Below are positions 43,730 to 53,880 of a DNA stretch of 64,000 nt, in pieces. The position numbers and the translations under genes were made by a program. The notes under the pieces were generated by a model that worked only from the letters and a program-made list of their open reading frames with translations, was not told the origin of the DNA and ran no database searches. Where the stretch lies: assembly GCF_001592365.1 (NCBI RefSeq), contig NZ_BCWU01000001.1, positions 496,001 through 560,000 on the forward strand, in the 5' to 3' direction. Position 1 is the stretch's first letter; each line of letters begins with the position of its first letter. Origin of the DNA: Gordonia hydrophobica NBRC 16057. Lineage in GTDB: Bacteria; Actinomycetota; Actinomycetes; Mycobacteriales; Mycobacteriaceae.

Positions 43730-45067
43730 ATGGACCGCCAACAGGAATTCGTGCTGCGCACCCTCGAAGAGCGGGACATCCGCTTCGTCCGACTGTGGTT
43801 CACCGACATCCTCGGATATCTGAAGTCGGTGGCCATCGCTCCCGCCGAGCTCGAAGGGGCGTTCGCGGAGGGAATCGGTTTCGACGGCTCGGCGATCGAG
43901 GGCTTCTCCCGCGTCTCCGAAGCCGACATGGTCGCCAAGCCCGACCCCTCCACCTTCCAAATCCTGCCGTGGCGCGATGAGAGCGAGCTGTACTCGGCCC
44001 GCATCTTCTGCGACATCACCATGCCCGACGGGTCGCCGTCGTGGGCCGACCCGCGCAACGTCCTACGCCGCCAGCTGAACAAGGCCGCCGACCTCGGCTT
44101 CACCTGTTACGTGCATCCGGAGATCGAGTTCTTCCTGCTGGAGGATCGGCCGATCGACGGGTCGGTCCCGGTGCCGGCCGACCGCGGCGGCTACTTCGAT
44201 CAGGCGTTCCATGCGCTCGCGCCGAACTTCCGCAGGCATGCGATCGACGCCCTCGAGGCGATGGGCATCTCTGTCGAGTTCTCCCACCACGAGGGCGCTC
44301 CGGGACAGCAGGAGATCGACCTGCGCTACGCGGATGCGCTGTCGATGGCCGACAACGTGATGACCTTCCGCTACCTGGTGAAGCAGGTCGCGTTCAGCGA
44401 CGGGGTGCGTGCGACATTCATGCCGAAGCCCTTCAGTGAGTACCCCGGTTCGGCGATGCACACGCACATGAGCCTGTTCGAAGGCGATACCAACGCCTTC
44501 CACAACCCCGACGATCCGATGCAGCTGTCGATGACCGGTAAGCGCTTCATCGCCGGAATCTTGCGGCACGCCAACGAGATCAGCGCGGTCACCAACCAGT
44601 GGGTGAACAGTTACAAGCGGCTGATCTACGGCGACGAGGCGCCGACCGCGGCGACGTGGGGCGGCGCCAACCGTTCGGCGATGATCCGGCTGCCGCTGTA
44701 CACGCCGAACAAGGCGTCGTCGCGACGCGTGGAGATCCGTACTCCGGACTCTGCTTGCAATCCGTACCTGACGTTCGCGGTGCTGCTGGCGGCGGGCCTC
44801 AAGGGGATCGAGAACGAGTACGAGCTCCCGGACGAGGCCGAGGACAACGTCTGGGCGCTGACCGAGGCGGAGCGGCGTGCGATGGGGTACCTCGAGTTGC
44901 CCGGTTCGCTGTCGGAGGCGCTGGTCGAGATGGAGAAGTCCGAGCTCGTCGCCGAGACGCTGGGCGAGCACGTCTTCGACTACTTCCTGCGGAACAAGCG
45001 GGCGGAGTGGGCTGCGTATCGAGGTCGCGTGACACCGTACGAGCTCGAGAACTACCTCCCGCTGTAG
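43730..45067 (+). CDS. glnA2: Glutamine synthetase GlnA2
   Basis: A 445-residue type I synthetase. GFDGSAIEGFSRVSEADM, the metal-site EIEFFLLE, HHEGAPGQQEIDLRYADA, and NRSAMIRLP are standard. At the place of the adenylylated tyrosine of GlnA1 ([12 protein letters not shown]) it reads DNVWALTEAERRAM, so control by GlnE at that site is not expected. Length and position match Rv2222c. The substrate may differ from that of GlnA1, since several actinobacterial GlnA2-4 proteins act on other amines or isomers. Followed by glnE after 9 bases. Confidence 0.9.
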   Translation: MDRQQEFVLRTLEERDIRFVRLWFTDILGYLKSVAIAPAELEGAFAEGIGFDGSAIEGFSRVSEADMVAKPDPSTFQILPWRDESELYSARIFCDITMPDGSPSWADPRNVLRRQLNKAADLGFTCYVHPEIEFFLLEDRPIDGSVPVPADRGGYFDQAFHALAPNFRRHAIDALEAMGISVEFSHHEGAPGQQEIDLRYADALSMADNVMTFRYLVKQVAFSDGVRATFMPKPFSEYPGSAMHTHMSLFEGDTNAFHNPDDPMQLSMTGKRFIAGILRHANEISAVTNQWVNSYKRLIYGDEAPTAATWGGANRSAMIRLPLYTPNKASSRRVEIRTPDSACNPYLTFAVLLAAGLKGIENEYELPDEAEDNVWALTEAERRAMGYLELPGSLSEALVEMEKSELVAETLGEHVFDYFLRNKRAEWAAYRGRVTPYELENYLPL

Positions 45068-45076
45068 GCGGCTGCC

Positions 45077-48000
45077 GTGACGGTTTCACGCGGTCGTTCC
45101 GCGGTACCCAGCCCCGGCAGGCTCGGCCTCCTGCAGCCGGAGGCGCGTGAGCGACTCATGTCACTCGCCTGGACGGGCACCGACAGCATCGACGTGCTGT
45201 GGGCGCTCTCGCGGGCTCCGGACGCCGATCTGGCGCTCGGCGCATTGATCCGCCTGCACGATGCCGACCCGGACGGGTGGGCCGAACTCGACCGGCTGTT
45301 GCGTTCCGACAAGCCGTTTCGCGGACGACTGCTGTCGGTACTCGGCGGCTCAGACGCGCTCGGCGACCATCTGATCGCGCAGCCCGACCGATGGCGGCTG
45401 CTGCTTCCCGACGAGATCCCCGATGCGGTCGCGGTGCGTGATGCCCTCCTCGCCGCCGTCGAAGCGACGCCCGAGCCGGGAAGCTCCGAACGCGGCGACC
45501 TGCTGTATCGATCGAAGCTCGTCGGCCCGGATGCGGTGGTGGCCCTGCAGCGCGCCTACCGCGATCAAGTCCTGATCCTCGCGGCGCACGACCTCGCCTC
45601 GACCGTCGAAGACGAACGCGTCCTGTACCTGCCGGAGGTCGGCGGCAGGCTGTCGGACCTGGCCGACGCCGCACTCACCGCTGCGCTCGCGGTCGGCATC
45701 GCCACCGTCCTCGGTCCGGTGGGCGACGACGCGGCGACACCGTTGGAGCTCGATCTCGCGGTCATCGCGATGGGCAAATGCGGTGCCCGCGAACTGAATT
45801 ACGTCAGCGATGTGGACGTGGTATTCGTCGCCGAACCCGCAGATTCGGCGTCGGCGCGAATCGCGGGAGAGATGATGCGTGTCGGCTCGATCGCCTTCTT
45901 CGACGTCGACGCCGCCCTGCGTCCGGAAGGAAAGCGGGGCGCGCTGACGCGGACGTTGGAGTCGCATGTCGCGTACTACCGCCGCTGGGCCAAGACCTGG
46001 GAGTTCCAGGCGCTGCTGAAGGCCCGCGCCATGACCGGCTCGATGAAACTCGGCGCCGCCTACATCGAGGCGACGTCGTCGATGGTGTGGGACGCCTCCG
46101 AGCGTGACGACTTCGTGGTCGAGGTGCAGGCGATGCGTCGCCGGGTGGAAGAGCTGGTGCCGCAGGAGGAGAAGGCCCGCAACATCAAACTCGGGCGAGG
46201 CGGACTGCGCGACGTCGAATTCGCCGTCCAACTGCTGCAGATGGTGCACGGTCGGGTGGATGCCGCGCTGCACGTTCAGTCGACGGTCGACGCACTCGCC
46301 GCCCTGACCGACGGCGGCTACATCGGTCGCGACGACGGCGCCAACCTGTCGGCGTCGTACCAGTTCCTGCGCCTGCTGGAGCACCGACTCCAGTTGCAGC
46401 GACTGCAGCGCACTCACCTGCTGCCGGACATGGCGAATCTGCCTGCCGTGCGATGGTTGGCGCGCGCCGCGCATGTGCGTCCCGAACGGGACCGGGACGC
46501 CGCCGGTGTGCTGATCTGGGAGCTCCGCAAACAACGGACCCGAGTTCGGCAACTGCACGAGAAGCTGTTCTACCGGCCGCTGCTGGAGTCGGCGGCGCGC
46601 CTGGACAAGGGTGCGCTGCGGTTGTCGGACGAATCGGCCAAAAAGCAGCTCGGCGTCCTCGGCTGGGCGTTCCCGGATCGAGCCCTGGCGCACATTCGCG
46701 TCCTCGGCTCCGAGCCGGGCCGCAGCGGCCAGATTCAGATGCTGATCCTGCCGAGTCTGTTGGAGCACATCAGCGACACACCCGACCCGGACGCCGGTCT
46801 GCTGAACTACCGCCGCCTGTGCGACGAGGTGGTCGGCGTGCCGTGGTTCCTACGCCTGCTGCGCGACGACGCGGTCGTCGCCGAACGGCTGATGCATGTG
46901 CTGGGTACGAGCGAGTACATCGCCGACCTGCTGATGCGGTCGCCGGATGTGATCCAGCTGTACTCGTCGGGCGCCACCGGTCCCAAACTGATCGAAGTCG
47001 ACTCCGTCGACGTGGTGAAGGGTCTCGTCGCATCGACGATGCGGGCCGCTGATCTGGACCGGGCGATCGCCGTCGCCCGCTCGCATCGACGCGCCGAACT
47101 GGCACGGATCGCCTCGGCCGACCTCCTGGGCCTGATGACGGTGCAGGAGGTGTGTCGTGCGCTGTCGACGGTGTGGGCCGCGGTGCTCGGAGCCGCGCTC
47201 GACAAGGTGATCGAGTGGAGCCTGCCCGACGGTCGCGACGCTCCGGCGCGGATGGCCGTGATCGGCATGGGGCGGCTCGGCGGCAGCGAACTCGGTTACG
47301 GATCCGACGCCGACGTCTTGTTCGTCTGCGATCCGCGGCCGGGCGTCGACGAGTCCGAAGCGCTGAAATGGGCGCAGACGGTGGCCGACCAGGTGCGGCG
47401 ACTGCTCGGCACGCCGAGTGCCGACCCGCCGCTCGAAGTGGACGTCGGCCTGCGGCCGGAAGGGAAGAACGGTCCCATCGTCCGGACGCTCGCCTCGTAC
47501 GAGGCGTACTACCGGCAGTGGGCGCAGGCGTGGGAGGTGCAGGCGCTGCTGCGGGCCAACACCGTCGCGGGCGACCCGGACCTCGGGCTGGAGTTCCTCC
47601 ACATGATCGATGTGACGCGGTATCCGGAGGGCGGTGTCTCGCCCGAGGCGGTGCGCGAGATCCGCCGGATCAAGGCGCGGATCGACTCCGAACGACTGCC
47701 GCGCGGCGCCGACCCGGCCACCCACACCAAGCTCGGTCGCGGTGGTCTCGCGGACGTCGAGTGGACGGTGCAGTTGACGCAGTTGCGTTATGCGCACGAG
47801 CACCAGGAGCTGCACAACACGTCGACGCTGGAGACACTCGACGCGATTCGCGAGTTGGAACTGTTGACCGAGGACCAGGTGGAGAAGCTCAGCGACGCGT
47901 GGCTGACGGCCACCAAGGCGCGCAACGCGCTGGTCCTGGTGCGGGGCAAGCCGGTCGACCAACTGCCCGGTCCCGGACGCGCGCTCCGTTCGGTGGCGTA

Positions 48001-48103
48001 CGCGGCGGGCTGGCCGCAGGCGGAGGCGCAGGAGTTCCTGGAGCACTACATGCGGGTGACGCGTCGCGCGAAAGCGGTCGTCAGTGAGGTGTTCGACGGC
48101 TGA
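45077..48103 (+). CDS. glnE: Glutamine synthetase adenylyltransferase/deadenylylase GlnE
   Basis: A 1008-residue bifunctional enzyme that attaches and removes AMP on the regulatory tyrosine of GlnA1. Two nucleotidyltransferase domains are visible, each with a G-x(n)-G-S/N-E-L-x-Y-x-S-D-x-D motif: [19 protein letters not shown] in the N-terminal half and [19 protein letters not shown] in the C-terminal half, each followed by RPEGK and a helical GlnD-type domain with [12 protein letters not shown] and [15 protein letters not shown] start, in an operon with glnA2. Confidence 0.95.
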   Translation: MTVSRGRSAVPSPGRLGLLQPEARERLMSLAWTGTDSIDVLWALSRAPDADLALGALIRLHDADPDGWAELDRLLRSDKPFRGRLLSVLGGSDALGDHLIAQPDRWRLLLPDEIPDAVAVRDALLAAVEATPEPGSSERGDLLYRSKLVGPDAVVALQRAYRDQVLILAAHDLASTVEDERVLYLPEVGGRLSDLADAALTAALAVGIATVLGPVGDDAATPLELDLAVIAMGKCGARELNYVSDVDVVFVAEPADSASARIAGEMMRVGSIAFFDVDAALRPEGKRGALTRTLESHVAYYRRWAKTWEFQALLKARAMTGSMKLGAAYIEATSSMVWDASERDDFVVEVQAMRRRVEELVPQEEKARNIKLGRGGLRDVEFAVQLLQMVHGRVDAALHVQSTVDALAALTDGGYIGRDDGANLSASYQFLRLLEHRLQLQRLQRTHLLPDMANLPAVRWLARAAHVRPERDRDAAGVLIWELRKQRTRVRQLHEKLFYRPLLESAARLDKGALRLSDESAKKQLGVLGWAFPDRALAHIRVLGSEPGRSGQIQMLILPSLLEHISDTPDPDAGLLNYRRLCDEVVGVPWFLRLLRDDAVVAERLMHVLGTSEYIADLLMRSPDVIQLYSSGATGPKLIEVDSVDVVKGLVASTMRAADLDRAIAVARSHRRAELARIASADLLGLMTVQEVCRALSTVWAAVLGAALDKVIEWSLPDGRDAPARMAVIGMGRLGGSELGYGSDADVLFVCDPRPGVDESEALKWAQTVADQVRRLLGTPSADPPLEVDVGLRPEGKNGPIVRTLASYEAYYRQWAQAWEVQALLRANTVAGDPDLGLEFLHMIDVTRYPEGGVSPEAVREIRRIKARIDSERLPRGADPATHTKLGRGGLADVEWTVQLTQLRYAHEHQELHNTSTLETLDAIRELELLTEDQVEKLSDAWLTATKARNALVLVRGKPVDQLPGPGRALRSVAYAAGWPQAEAQEFLEHYMRVTRRAKAVVSEVFDG

Positions 48104-48149
48104 GAGCCCCTGCGGGGAGCGCCGTGTCGGTTCACGTACGCTGCACGGC

Positions 48150-49250
48150 ATGAACATCCTTCACCGGCGGTGGGGCCGTCCGGTCTCGGATGCGATCACC
48201 GCGGCCATCCGGGCAGGCCAGAGCATCACGGCGCCTGCACTCAAGGCTGGACGGACGCTCGCGAGGCTGTTGCCCGTGGAGCGCCTGGTCGAGATCGGCG
48301 GCGAGGATCAGCAGGCGTCCAATCGCGTCGTGTACGACTTCTTCTCGGGAATCGGGCCGGAACTGGCCGATCCGGGCGGCTCGCTGCCGGGGGCCAATCG
48401 CTGGGACGAACCGTGCGACCCCGACCATCCGGTGCCGGTGATCCTGATGCACGGCACCGCGGGCGGCGCACAGACCAACTGGGGCACATACGTGCCGCTG
48501 CTGGTGGGTGCGGGATTCTCGGTCTTCACGATGACCTACGGCGCCCTGCCCGATGCCAAATGGCCGATCTCCGCGCTCGGCGGCATGGCGCGGATCGAGG
48601 ACAGTGCCGCCGAGTTCGGTGAGTTCGCGCACCGGGTGATGGCGTCGACCGGCGCCGACCAGGTCGACGTGGTCGGTCACTCGCAAGGCACCATCGTGCC
48701 GAACTACTGGGCGAAGTTCCTCGGGGGAGAGGGCATGATCCGCCGGTACGTGTCGCTCGCGCCGCTGTGGGAGGGGACCGCGGCCCTGCGCAGCGCCCAA
48801 CCGGTGGCCGCGGAGTTGCAAGAGCGATTCGGGATCGACGTCGGTGCCGTCATCCCGTGCCAGGCGCTGCCGCAGATGATGGCGGGATCGCATTTCATCG
48901 AGGAGTTGAACTCCGGTGGCAGCCCGTACGTGCCGGGCATCGCCTACACCAACATCTCGACGGTGCACGACGAGCTGGTGCGGCCGTACACGTCGGGCCA
49001 GGTGCCGGGCCGAGAAGGGGACGACGTCACCAACATCGTGCTGCAGGACGGCTGCCCGCGGGACTTCTCCGATCACCTCGGAATCTGCGGATCGCCCCGC
49101 GCCGCCGCGATGGTGCTCAACGCCCTGGAGGGTGAGGACGTCCGGGTGGTGCCGTGCCAGGTGGTCGCGCCGTTCTTCGGCTCGCCGATACTCCGACGCA
49201 CCGGTGGTGCGCCGGAGTTCATCAAGTCGTTGACCCCGTCGCGGCTGTAG
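48150..49250 (+). CDS. Secreted-type lipase/esterase (alpha/beta hydrolase)
   Basis: A 366-residue hydrolase. The oxyanion segment VILMHGTAGGAQTNW, the nucleophile Ser178 in VVGHSQGT, and later DDVTNIVLQDGCPRD and DHLGICGSPRAAAM (likely histidine) fit class 2 lipases of actinobacteria. The N-terminus is not a convincing cleavable signal. ATG at 48150 was chosen because the frame upstream overlaps glnE. Substrate unknown. Lies between glnE and the convergent FKBP genes. Confidence 0.8.
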   Translation: MNILHRRWGRPVSDAITAAIRAGQSITAPALKAGRTLARLLPVERLVEIGGEDQQASNRVVYDFFSGIGPELADPGGSLPGANRWDEPCDPDHPVPVILMHGTAGGAQTNWGTYVPLLVGAGFSVFTMTYGALPDAKWPISALGGMARIEDSAAEFGEFAHRVMASTGADQVDVVGHSQGTIVPNYWAKFLGGEGMIRRYVSLAPLWEGTAALRSAQPVAAELQERFGIDVGAVIPCQALPQMMAGSHFIEELNSGGSPYVPGIAYTNISTVHDELVRPYTSGQVPGREGDDVTNIVLQDGCPRDFSDHLGICGSPRAAAMVLNALEGEDVRVVPCQVVAPFFGSPILRRTGGAPEFIKSLTPSRL

Positions 49251-49261
49251 GGTGCGTCCGG

Positions 49262-49822
49262 TCAGATCGCCAGGATCTTCAAGCCGAAGACGATCGTGTC
49301 GCCGGCCTTGATGCCGCCGTCGGGCGTGCCGGTCGGGTAGCCGTCTGCAGACGGGATCACGACGGCGACGGTGGAGCCCACCTGCTGGCCGACGAGCGCC
49401 TGCTTGAAGCCTGCAACCACGCCGTTGGCCGGGAACTGGGCGGCCTCGCCGCGCTGGTAGGCGCTGTCGAAGACATTGCCGGTGGTGCCGTTGACGCCCT
49501 CGTAGCACACGGTCACGGTGGACTTGTCGGTCACGCGCTCGCCGTCGCCCTGGATCAGGGTCTTGACCTCGGTCTTATCGACTTTGAACGGGGTGGTCAG
49601 TGTGATGCGCGGTGCGGCGTTGCCCGCGTCGTCGGTGACGGTGAAGGAGGCCTCGCCCTCCACGCCCTTGACGGTCCATGCGGGCTTCTCGTCTCCGGCG
49701 ACCTTGGGGCTGGCCGCGCACGACTTGGTGTCGAGCGTCGGGGCGTCGTCGTTCGACGAGCACCCGGTCAACACGAGTGCACCTGCGGCGAGCGGAACGA
49801 GGGCGAATGCCTTGAGCTTCAT
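49262..49822 (-). CDS. FKBP-type peptidyl-prolyl isomerase lipoprotein (copy 1)
   Basis: A 186-residue lipoprotein: signal peptide with lipobox LTGC (Cys21), a linker domain, then an FKBP fold with VCYEGVNGTTGNVFDSAYQR, VVAGFKQALVGQQVGSTVAV and DTIVFGLKI. FKBPs interconvert prolyl bonds during folding, here on the outer face of the membrane. Several aromatic pocket residues of classic FKBPs are replaced, so isomerase activity is uncertain. Tandem with a paralogue, 11 bases apart. Confidence 0.82.
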   Translation of the reverse strand: MKLKAFALVPLAAGALVLTGCSSNDDAPTLDTKSCAASPKVAGDEKPAWTVKGVEGEASFTVTDDAGNAAPRITLTTPFKVDKTEVKTLIQGDGERVTDKSTVTVCYEGVNGTTGNVFDSAYQRGEAAQFPANGVVAGFKQALVGQQVGSTVAVVIPSADGYPTGTPDGGIKAGDTIVFGLKILAI

Positions 49823-49833
49823 GGTGGGTCAGC

Positions 49834-50454
49834 CTAGCTGGCGTCGCTGGCGTCGCGTTCCGCGGCCATGATCTTCAAGACGAAGACGATCGAGTCGCCG
49901 GATTTGATGGAACCGTCCGGCGTGCCCTGCGGATAGCCGTCGGCCGGGGTCATGACGACGGCGACGCTCGCGCCGACGCGTTGCCCCAGGAGCGCCTTGC
50001 GGAAGCCGGGCACCACCGAGTCGGGACGGAGTCGGACCGGCTTGCCCCGCTGATACGAGCTGTCGAACGCCTGTCCGTCGCGACCGTTGACGCCTTCGTA
50101 GCAGACGTTGACCGCCGAATCGTCGGTGATCTCCTGACCGGTGCCCGGGGCGAGCGTCTTCACGGTGGTCTCGTCGACCGTCAACGGCGCCGTGACCTTG
50201 ATCATCGGGCCGGCGGTGGCGGTGGAGCCTGCGACGGCGAGACTGCCGGTGGCGCCGTCGATCTGCCATTGCGGCTGCGTGCCCGCGGGCGGATCGTTGT
50301 CGGGACACACGCCGCCGTCCATCGTCGGCGACGGGCGCGTGATCTCGAGACTGCTCGGCGTCGCGTCGTCCGTGCCTGTGTCTGACGAACATCCGGTCAC
50401 CAGGAGCACCGATGCGGCGGCGACGGACAACAGTATCGAGGACTTGCGAAGCAT
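49834..50454 (-). CDS. FKBP-type peptidyl-prolyl isomerase lipoprotein (copy 2)
   Basis: A 206-residue paralogue of the downstream gene: lipobox VTGC (Cys22), a Thr/Pro-rich linker, and an FKBP domain with VCYEGVNGRDGQAFDSSYQR, VVPGFRKALLGQRVGASVAV and DSIVFVLKI. The two proteins share layout throughout, including a beta-rich region before the FKBP fold (TLTTPFKVDKTEVKTL and KVTAPLTVDETTVKTL), so they arose by duplication. Confidence 0.82.
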   Translation of the reverse strand: MLRKSSILLSVAAASVLLVTGCSSDTGTDDATPSSLEITRPSPTMDGGVCPDNDPPAGTQPQWQIDGATGSLAVAGSTATAGPMIKVTAPLTVDETTVKTLAPGTGQEITDDSAVNVCYEGVNGRDGQAFDSSYQRGKPVRLRPDSVVPGFRKALLGQRVGASVAVVMTPADGYPQGTPDGSIKSGDSIVFVLKIMAAERDASDAS

Positions 50455-50558
50455 GGCGCGAGGTTAGCAGCCCAGGCTGAGCGGCTCCTCAGGCGTGCTG
50501 ACGGTGTGCACCCGAGTGCCTTGGACAGTCGTACGGGCCGCGGTGGGGCGAAGAACAA

Positions 50559-50634
50559 CCAAAAACGGCCCCCGACGCTGACCGACGATGAAAGTCGTCT
50601 GTGCAGGTCGGAGGCCATTTTTGGCGACAACTGT
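50559..50634 (-). terminator. Terminator of glnA1
   Basis: CCAAAAACGGCC at the left pairs with GGCCATTTTTGG at the right, with one mismatch, extended by CCGAC/GTCGG and enclosing a small GACGA hairpin. On the minus strand the structure ends in a T run. It starts 22 bases past the glnA1 stop. Confidence 0.75.
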
Positions 50635-50655
50635 CCGTGGGTGAAATCCCTCAGA

Positions 50656-52089
50656 TCAGCAGTCGTAGTAGAGGTCGAACTCGTACGGGTGCGGACGGAT
50701 CTGGATCGGCTCGATCTCGTTCTCCCGCTTGAGCGCGATCCAGGTCGCGATGAGATCCTCGGTGAACACGCCGCCCTGCGTCAGGTAGTCGTGGTCGCGC
50801 TCGAGGTTGTCGATGACCTCGGCCAGCTGCGTCGGGGCCTGGGGGATGCTCTTGGCTTCCTCCGGCGGGAGCTCGTAGAGGTCCTTGTCGACGGGCTCGT
50901 GCGGCTCGATCCGGTTCTTGATGCCGTCCAGACCGGCCATCATCATCGCCGCGAACGCCAGGTACGGGTTGCCCGAGCTGTCGGGGCAGCGGAACTCGAT
51001 GCGCTTGGCCTTCGGGTTGTTGCCCGTGATCGGGATACGCACACAGGCGCTGCGGTTGCGCTGGCTGTAGACCAGGTTGATCGGCGCCTCGTAGCCCGGA
51101 ACCAGCCGCTTGTACGAGTTGATGGTCGGGTTGGTGAACGCCAACAGCGACGGCGCGTGGTGCAGGATGCCGCCGATGTAGTAGCGGGCAACGTCAGAGA
51201 GACCCGCGTAACCGGACTCGTCGTGGAACAGCGGCTTGCCGTCCTTCCACAGCGACTGGTGGGCATGCATGCCCGACCCGTTGTCACCGAAGAGCGGCTT
51301 CGGCATGAAGGTGACGCTCTTGTCGTTCTGCCACGCTGTGTTCTTGATGATGTACTTGAACAGCTGGACGTCGTCGGCGGCGTGCAGCAGCGTGTTGAAC
51401 TTGTAGTTGATCTCGGTCTGACCGCCGGTGCCGACCTCGTGGTGACCGCGCTCCAGGGTGAATCCGGAATCGGTGAGGTTGTTCGACATCTCGTCGCGCA
51501 GGTCGACGTAGTGGTCGTACGGGGCGACCGGGAAGTAGCCGCCCTTCTTGCGGACCTTGTAGCCCTTGTTGGGGCTGCCGTCGGGGTTGGTCGGCGAACC
51601 GGCGTTCCACCAGCCGGACTCAGACTCGACCTCGTAGTGCGTGCCGTTGATGTCCGAGCTGAAGGAGACGGAGTCGAAGATGTAGAACTCGGCCTCGGCG
51701 CCGAAGAAGCAGGTGTCGGCGATACCGGTCGACGCCAGGTAATCCTGAGCCTTGCGGGCGACGTTGCGCGGGTCGCGGCTGTACGCCTCGCGGGTGAACG
51801 GGTCGTGGACGAAGAAGCTGACGTTCATCGTCTTGGCCTTGCGGAACGGGTCGATGCGCGCGGTGGCCGGGTCGGGCAGGAGCATCATGTCCGACTCGTC
51901 GATCGACTGGAAGCCACGAACCGACGAACCGTCGAATGCCAGGCCGTCTTCGAAGACGTCTTCGGTGAATGCTTCTGCGGGAATGGAGAAGTGCTGCATC
52001 GTTCCCGGCAGGTCACAGAAGCGGATGTCTACGTACTTGACGCCCTCGGCCTTGATTCCCTCGAGCAGTTCCTCGTTCGTGTTGTACAC
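50656..52089 (-). CDS. glnA1: Glutamine synthetase type I GlnA1
   Basis: A 477-residue dodecameric synthetase joining ammonia to glutamate with [47 protein letters not shown], the ATP/metal region [18 protein letters not shown] and NRSACVRIP are conserved. Tyr405 in [13 protein letters not shown] is the adenylylation target of GlnE. GTG start. Transcribed toward the FKBP genes and ended by its own terminator; the upstream region holds a GlnR-type box. Confidence 0.95.
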   Translation of the reverse strand: MYNTNEELLEGIKAEGVKYVDIRFCDLPGTMQHFSIPAEAFTEDVFEDGLAFDGSSVRGFQSIDESDMMLLPDPATARIDPFRKAKTMNVSFFVHDPFTREAYSRDPRNVARKAQDYLASTGIADTCFFGAEAEFYIFDSVSFSSDINGTHYEVESESGWWNAGSPTNPDGSPNKGYKVRKKGGYFPVAPYDHYVDLRDEMSNNLTDSGFTLERGHHEVGTGGQTEINYKFNTLLHAADDVQLFKYIIKNTAWQNDKSVTFMPKPLFGDNGSGMHAHQSLWKDGKPLFHDESGYAGLSDVARYYIGGILHHAPSLLAFTNPTINSYKRLVPGYEAPINLVYSQRNRSACVRIPITGNNPKAKRIEFRCPDSSGNPYLAFAAMMMAGLDGIKNRIEPHEPVDKDLYELPPEEAKSIPQAPTQLAEVIDNLERDHDYLTQGGVFTEDLIATWIALKRENEIEPIQIRPHPYEFDLYYDC

Positions 52090-52221
52090 GGTTCGCCTGA
52101 CTCCTTCTTGCTGAAGATAGGGCCAGAAGTGTGTCTGGCCCTACGCCGCGACGACTCGGCTGGTCGTGCGGAGTTCGTTGAATAGATTACGGAGATGACG
52201 TTGCTCATGCGTTGATCCGAT

Positions 52222-52257
52222 GTTTCTCCTTTGTTACAGAGAACCCTGCCAGGTAAC
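52222..52257 (-). promoter_or_regulatory. GlnR-type box upstream of glnA1
   Basis: On the minus strand GTAAC-N6-GAAAC (52237 down to 52222) fits the actinobacterial GlnR half-site pair gTnAC-N6-GaAAC exactly. A second GTTAC lies at 52257-52253, with a poor partner GGGTT. The box is about 135-170 bases upstream of the glnA1 start and about 110-140 upstream of the divergent RDD gene. Confidence 0.6.
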
Positions 52258-52363
52258 GAAAGACGACGTCCGCCCACCTGGCATGTGGTGCCAGTCACCA
52301 ATTGGGGTCCGCGTCGAGGCTCGTTAGGATTGGCTGCATGACTGTTCCCCGAGGAGGCAGATA

Positions 52364-52897
52364 GTGGCGCGCGCGACGGGTACATGGCTGTCGGGTCCCC
52401 AGTTCCCGGGGGCTGCGAACAACGAGTACCGCGGACAGGATCTGGGCTTGCCGGAGTCGGGTCCGGGCGCCCTCGCCGGTGGCTGGCACCGAGTATTAGG
52501 ACTGCTGCTGGACTGGCTCATCGCCGGTGGTGTCGCGATCGCCATCGTCGGCGTGCAGCCCGCCCATGAGATGGCGTCGAGCCTGGAGATGACGGTGCGC
52601 GCGGCGGGAACGCCGCAACTGATCGTGTGGTGGGCGATCGGGGTCGTCGCCGTCGCCCTGTTCGGGTTCACGCCGGGTCAGTTCATCGCAGGCACGCGGG
52701 TCGCCCGCGTGGATCTGGGCGCCGAACGCGTCACCGCAGAAGCGCAGGGCCGCGAACAGGCCGCCGCGGTGGGCCCGGTGCGGGCGCTCGGGCGGCAGGT
52801 GATCCTGCTGTTCGTGGTCCCTGCGCTGATCAACGACTACAACGGTCGTGCCATGCACGACCGCGCCACCGGAACCGCGATCGTTCGAACTCGCTGA
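52364..52897 (+). CDS. RDD family membrane protein
   Basis: A 177-residue protein with a short N-terminal soluble part and three hydrophobic helices: WHRVLGLLLDWLIAGGVAIA, LIVWWAIGVVAVALFGFTPG and VILLFVVPALINDYNG. The Arg in the first helix and Asp residues (LLLDW, LINDYNGR) are the R-D-D signature. Transport or envelope function has been proposed for the family. GTG start with GAGGAGGCAG upstream. Position matches Rv2219A, next to DUF4191. Confidence 0.85.
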   Translation: MARATGTWLSGPQFPGAANNEYRGQDLGLPESGPGALAGGWHRVLGLLLDWLIAGGVAIAIVGVQPAHEMASSLEMTVRAAGTPQLIVWWAIGVVAVALFGFTPGQFIAGTRVARVDLGAERVTAEAQGREQAAAVGPVRALGRQVILLFVVPALINDYNGRAMHDRATGTAIVRTR

Positions 52898-52993
52898 ACA
52901 CGTCGAACGCACTGGGCACGGTGCGCAGGCGGCGCTGATCGCGTGTCACCCGGGCGCACCGTGCCCCGCTGTCGGGAGTAGACGGCCGGACGG

Positions 52994-53746
52994 TCAGGCC
53001 CCGCGACGGCGCGTGGTCCGGCCGACGTTGCGCATCTTCGCACCCTGCGGCATGGGGCCCTTCGGCATCGCCGGTCCGGAGCCTCCGCGAGCCTTCAACG
53101 CGGCCAGGCGGCCTTCCAGCGCGTCCATGCGCTTGCGGTCGATGTTGCTCGGCAGTTTGCGGATGTGCCGCTCCAACTTCGCGAGCGGGATCTGGCCCTC
53201 GTCGTCGCCGACGATGATCTCGTAGATGGGGGTGTCGCCGACGACACGCGCCGCCTTCTTCTTCTCCTGCGCGACGAGGGGCTTGACCCGGCTCGGGGAG
53301 CCCTCGCCGACGAGGATCACGCCGGGCTTGCCGATGACGCGGTGCACGGCGTCGAGATGCGAGGTGCCGGTGACGGCCTGTTGGACGCGCCACTGGCCGC
53401 GAATGTTGCTCAGGGCCCAGCCTGCGGCGCCCGGCTGCCCTTCAGCCTTCTTGAACACGCTCTTCTGCACGCGGCGACCGAACAGGACGAACGACAACAG
53501 CACACCGAGGACCACGCCGAGCGGGATCATCAACCAGATGCTCCCGAGGGCCATGCCGATCAGCGCGAAGACGAGCGTCGAAACCACGATGGTGCCGACC
53601 ATCAGCGGAATGAGGAGCTTGTCCTCCTTCCGCTGCATCTGGAACGCCTGCCAGATCTGTTGCCTGCGTTCTTTGCTCGCTGCCTTGCGGGCCACCTTCG
53701 CTGCGGCCTTCGCCTCTTTGCTCGACTTGTCTTGCGCCTTCGCCAT
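52994..53746 (-). CDS. DUF4191 membrane protein
   Basis: A 250-residue protein: a very basic, Ala/Lys-rich N-terminus of about 45 residues, two adjacent membrane helices (LLIPLMVGTIVVSTLVFALI and GSIWLMIPLGVVLGVLLSFVLF), and a C-terminal cytoplasmic domain containing GQPGAAGWALSNIRGQWRV and DAVHRVIGKPGVILVGEGS. Conserved in Mycobacteriales beside lipA, function unknown. ATG at 53746 begins MAKAQDKSSKEAK, the usual start. Confidence 0.85.
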   Translation of the reverse strand: MAKAQDKSSKEAKAAAKVARKAASKERRQQIWQAFQMQRKEDKLLIPLMVGTIVVSTLVFALIGMALGSIWLMIPLGVVLGVLLSFVLFGRRVQKSVFKKAEGQPGAAGWALSNIRGQWRVQQAVTGTSHLDAVHRVIGKPGVILVGEGSPSRVKPLVAQEKKKAARVVGDTPIYEIIVGDDEGQIPLAKLERHIRKLPSNIDRKRMDALEGRLAALKARGGSGPAMPKGPMPQGAKMRNVGRTTRRRGA

Positions 53747-53824
53747 GGGTGCCAGTCTACGGTGCTCGCGGACGGCGTCAGCGCGGTGTGCACCGCGGTG
53801 GAACGGCACCGTTCACCCGAACGA

Positions 53825-53862
53825 CGAACCGCCGTCGATCCGAGCGGATCGACGGCGGTTCG
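53825..53862. terminator. Terminator of the lipBA operon
   Basis: A perfect 18-bp stem (53825-53842 with 53845-53862) with a minimal loop, 19 bases past the lipA stop codon. Confidence 0.75.
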
Positions 53863-53880
53863 CGAGGTGGCGTAGTGCGG

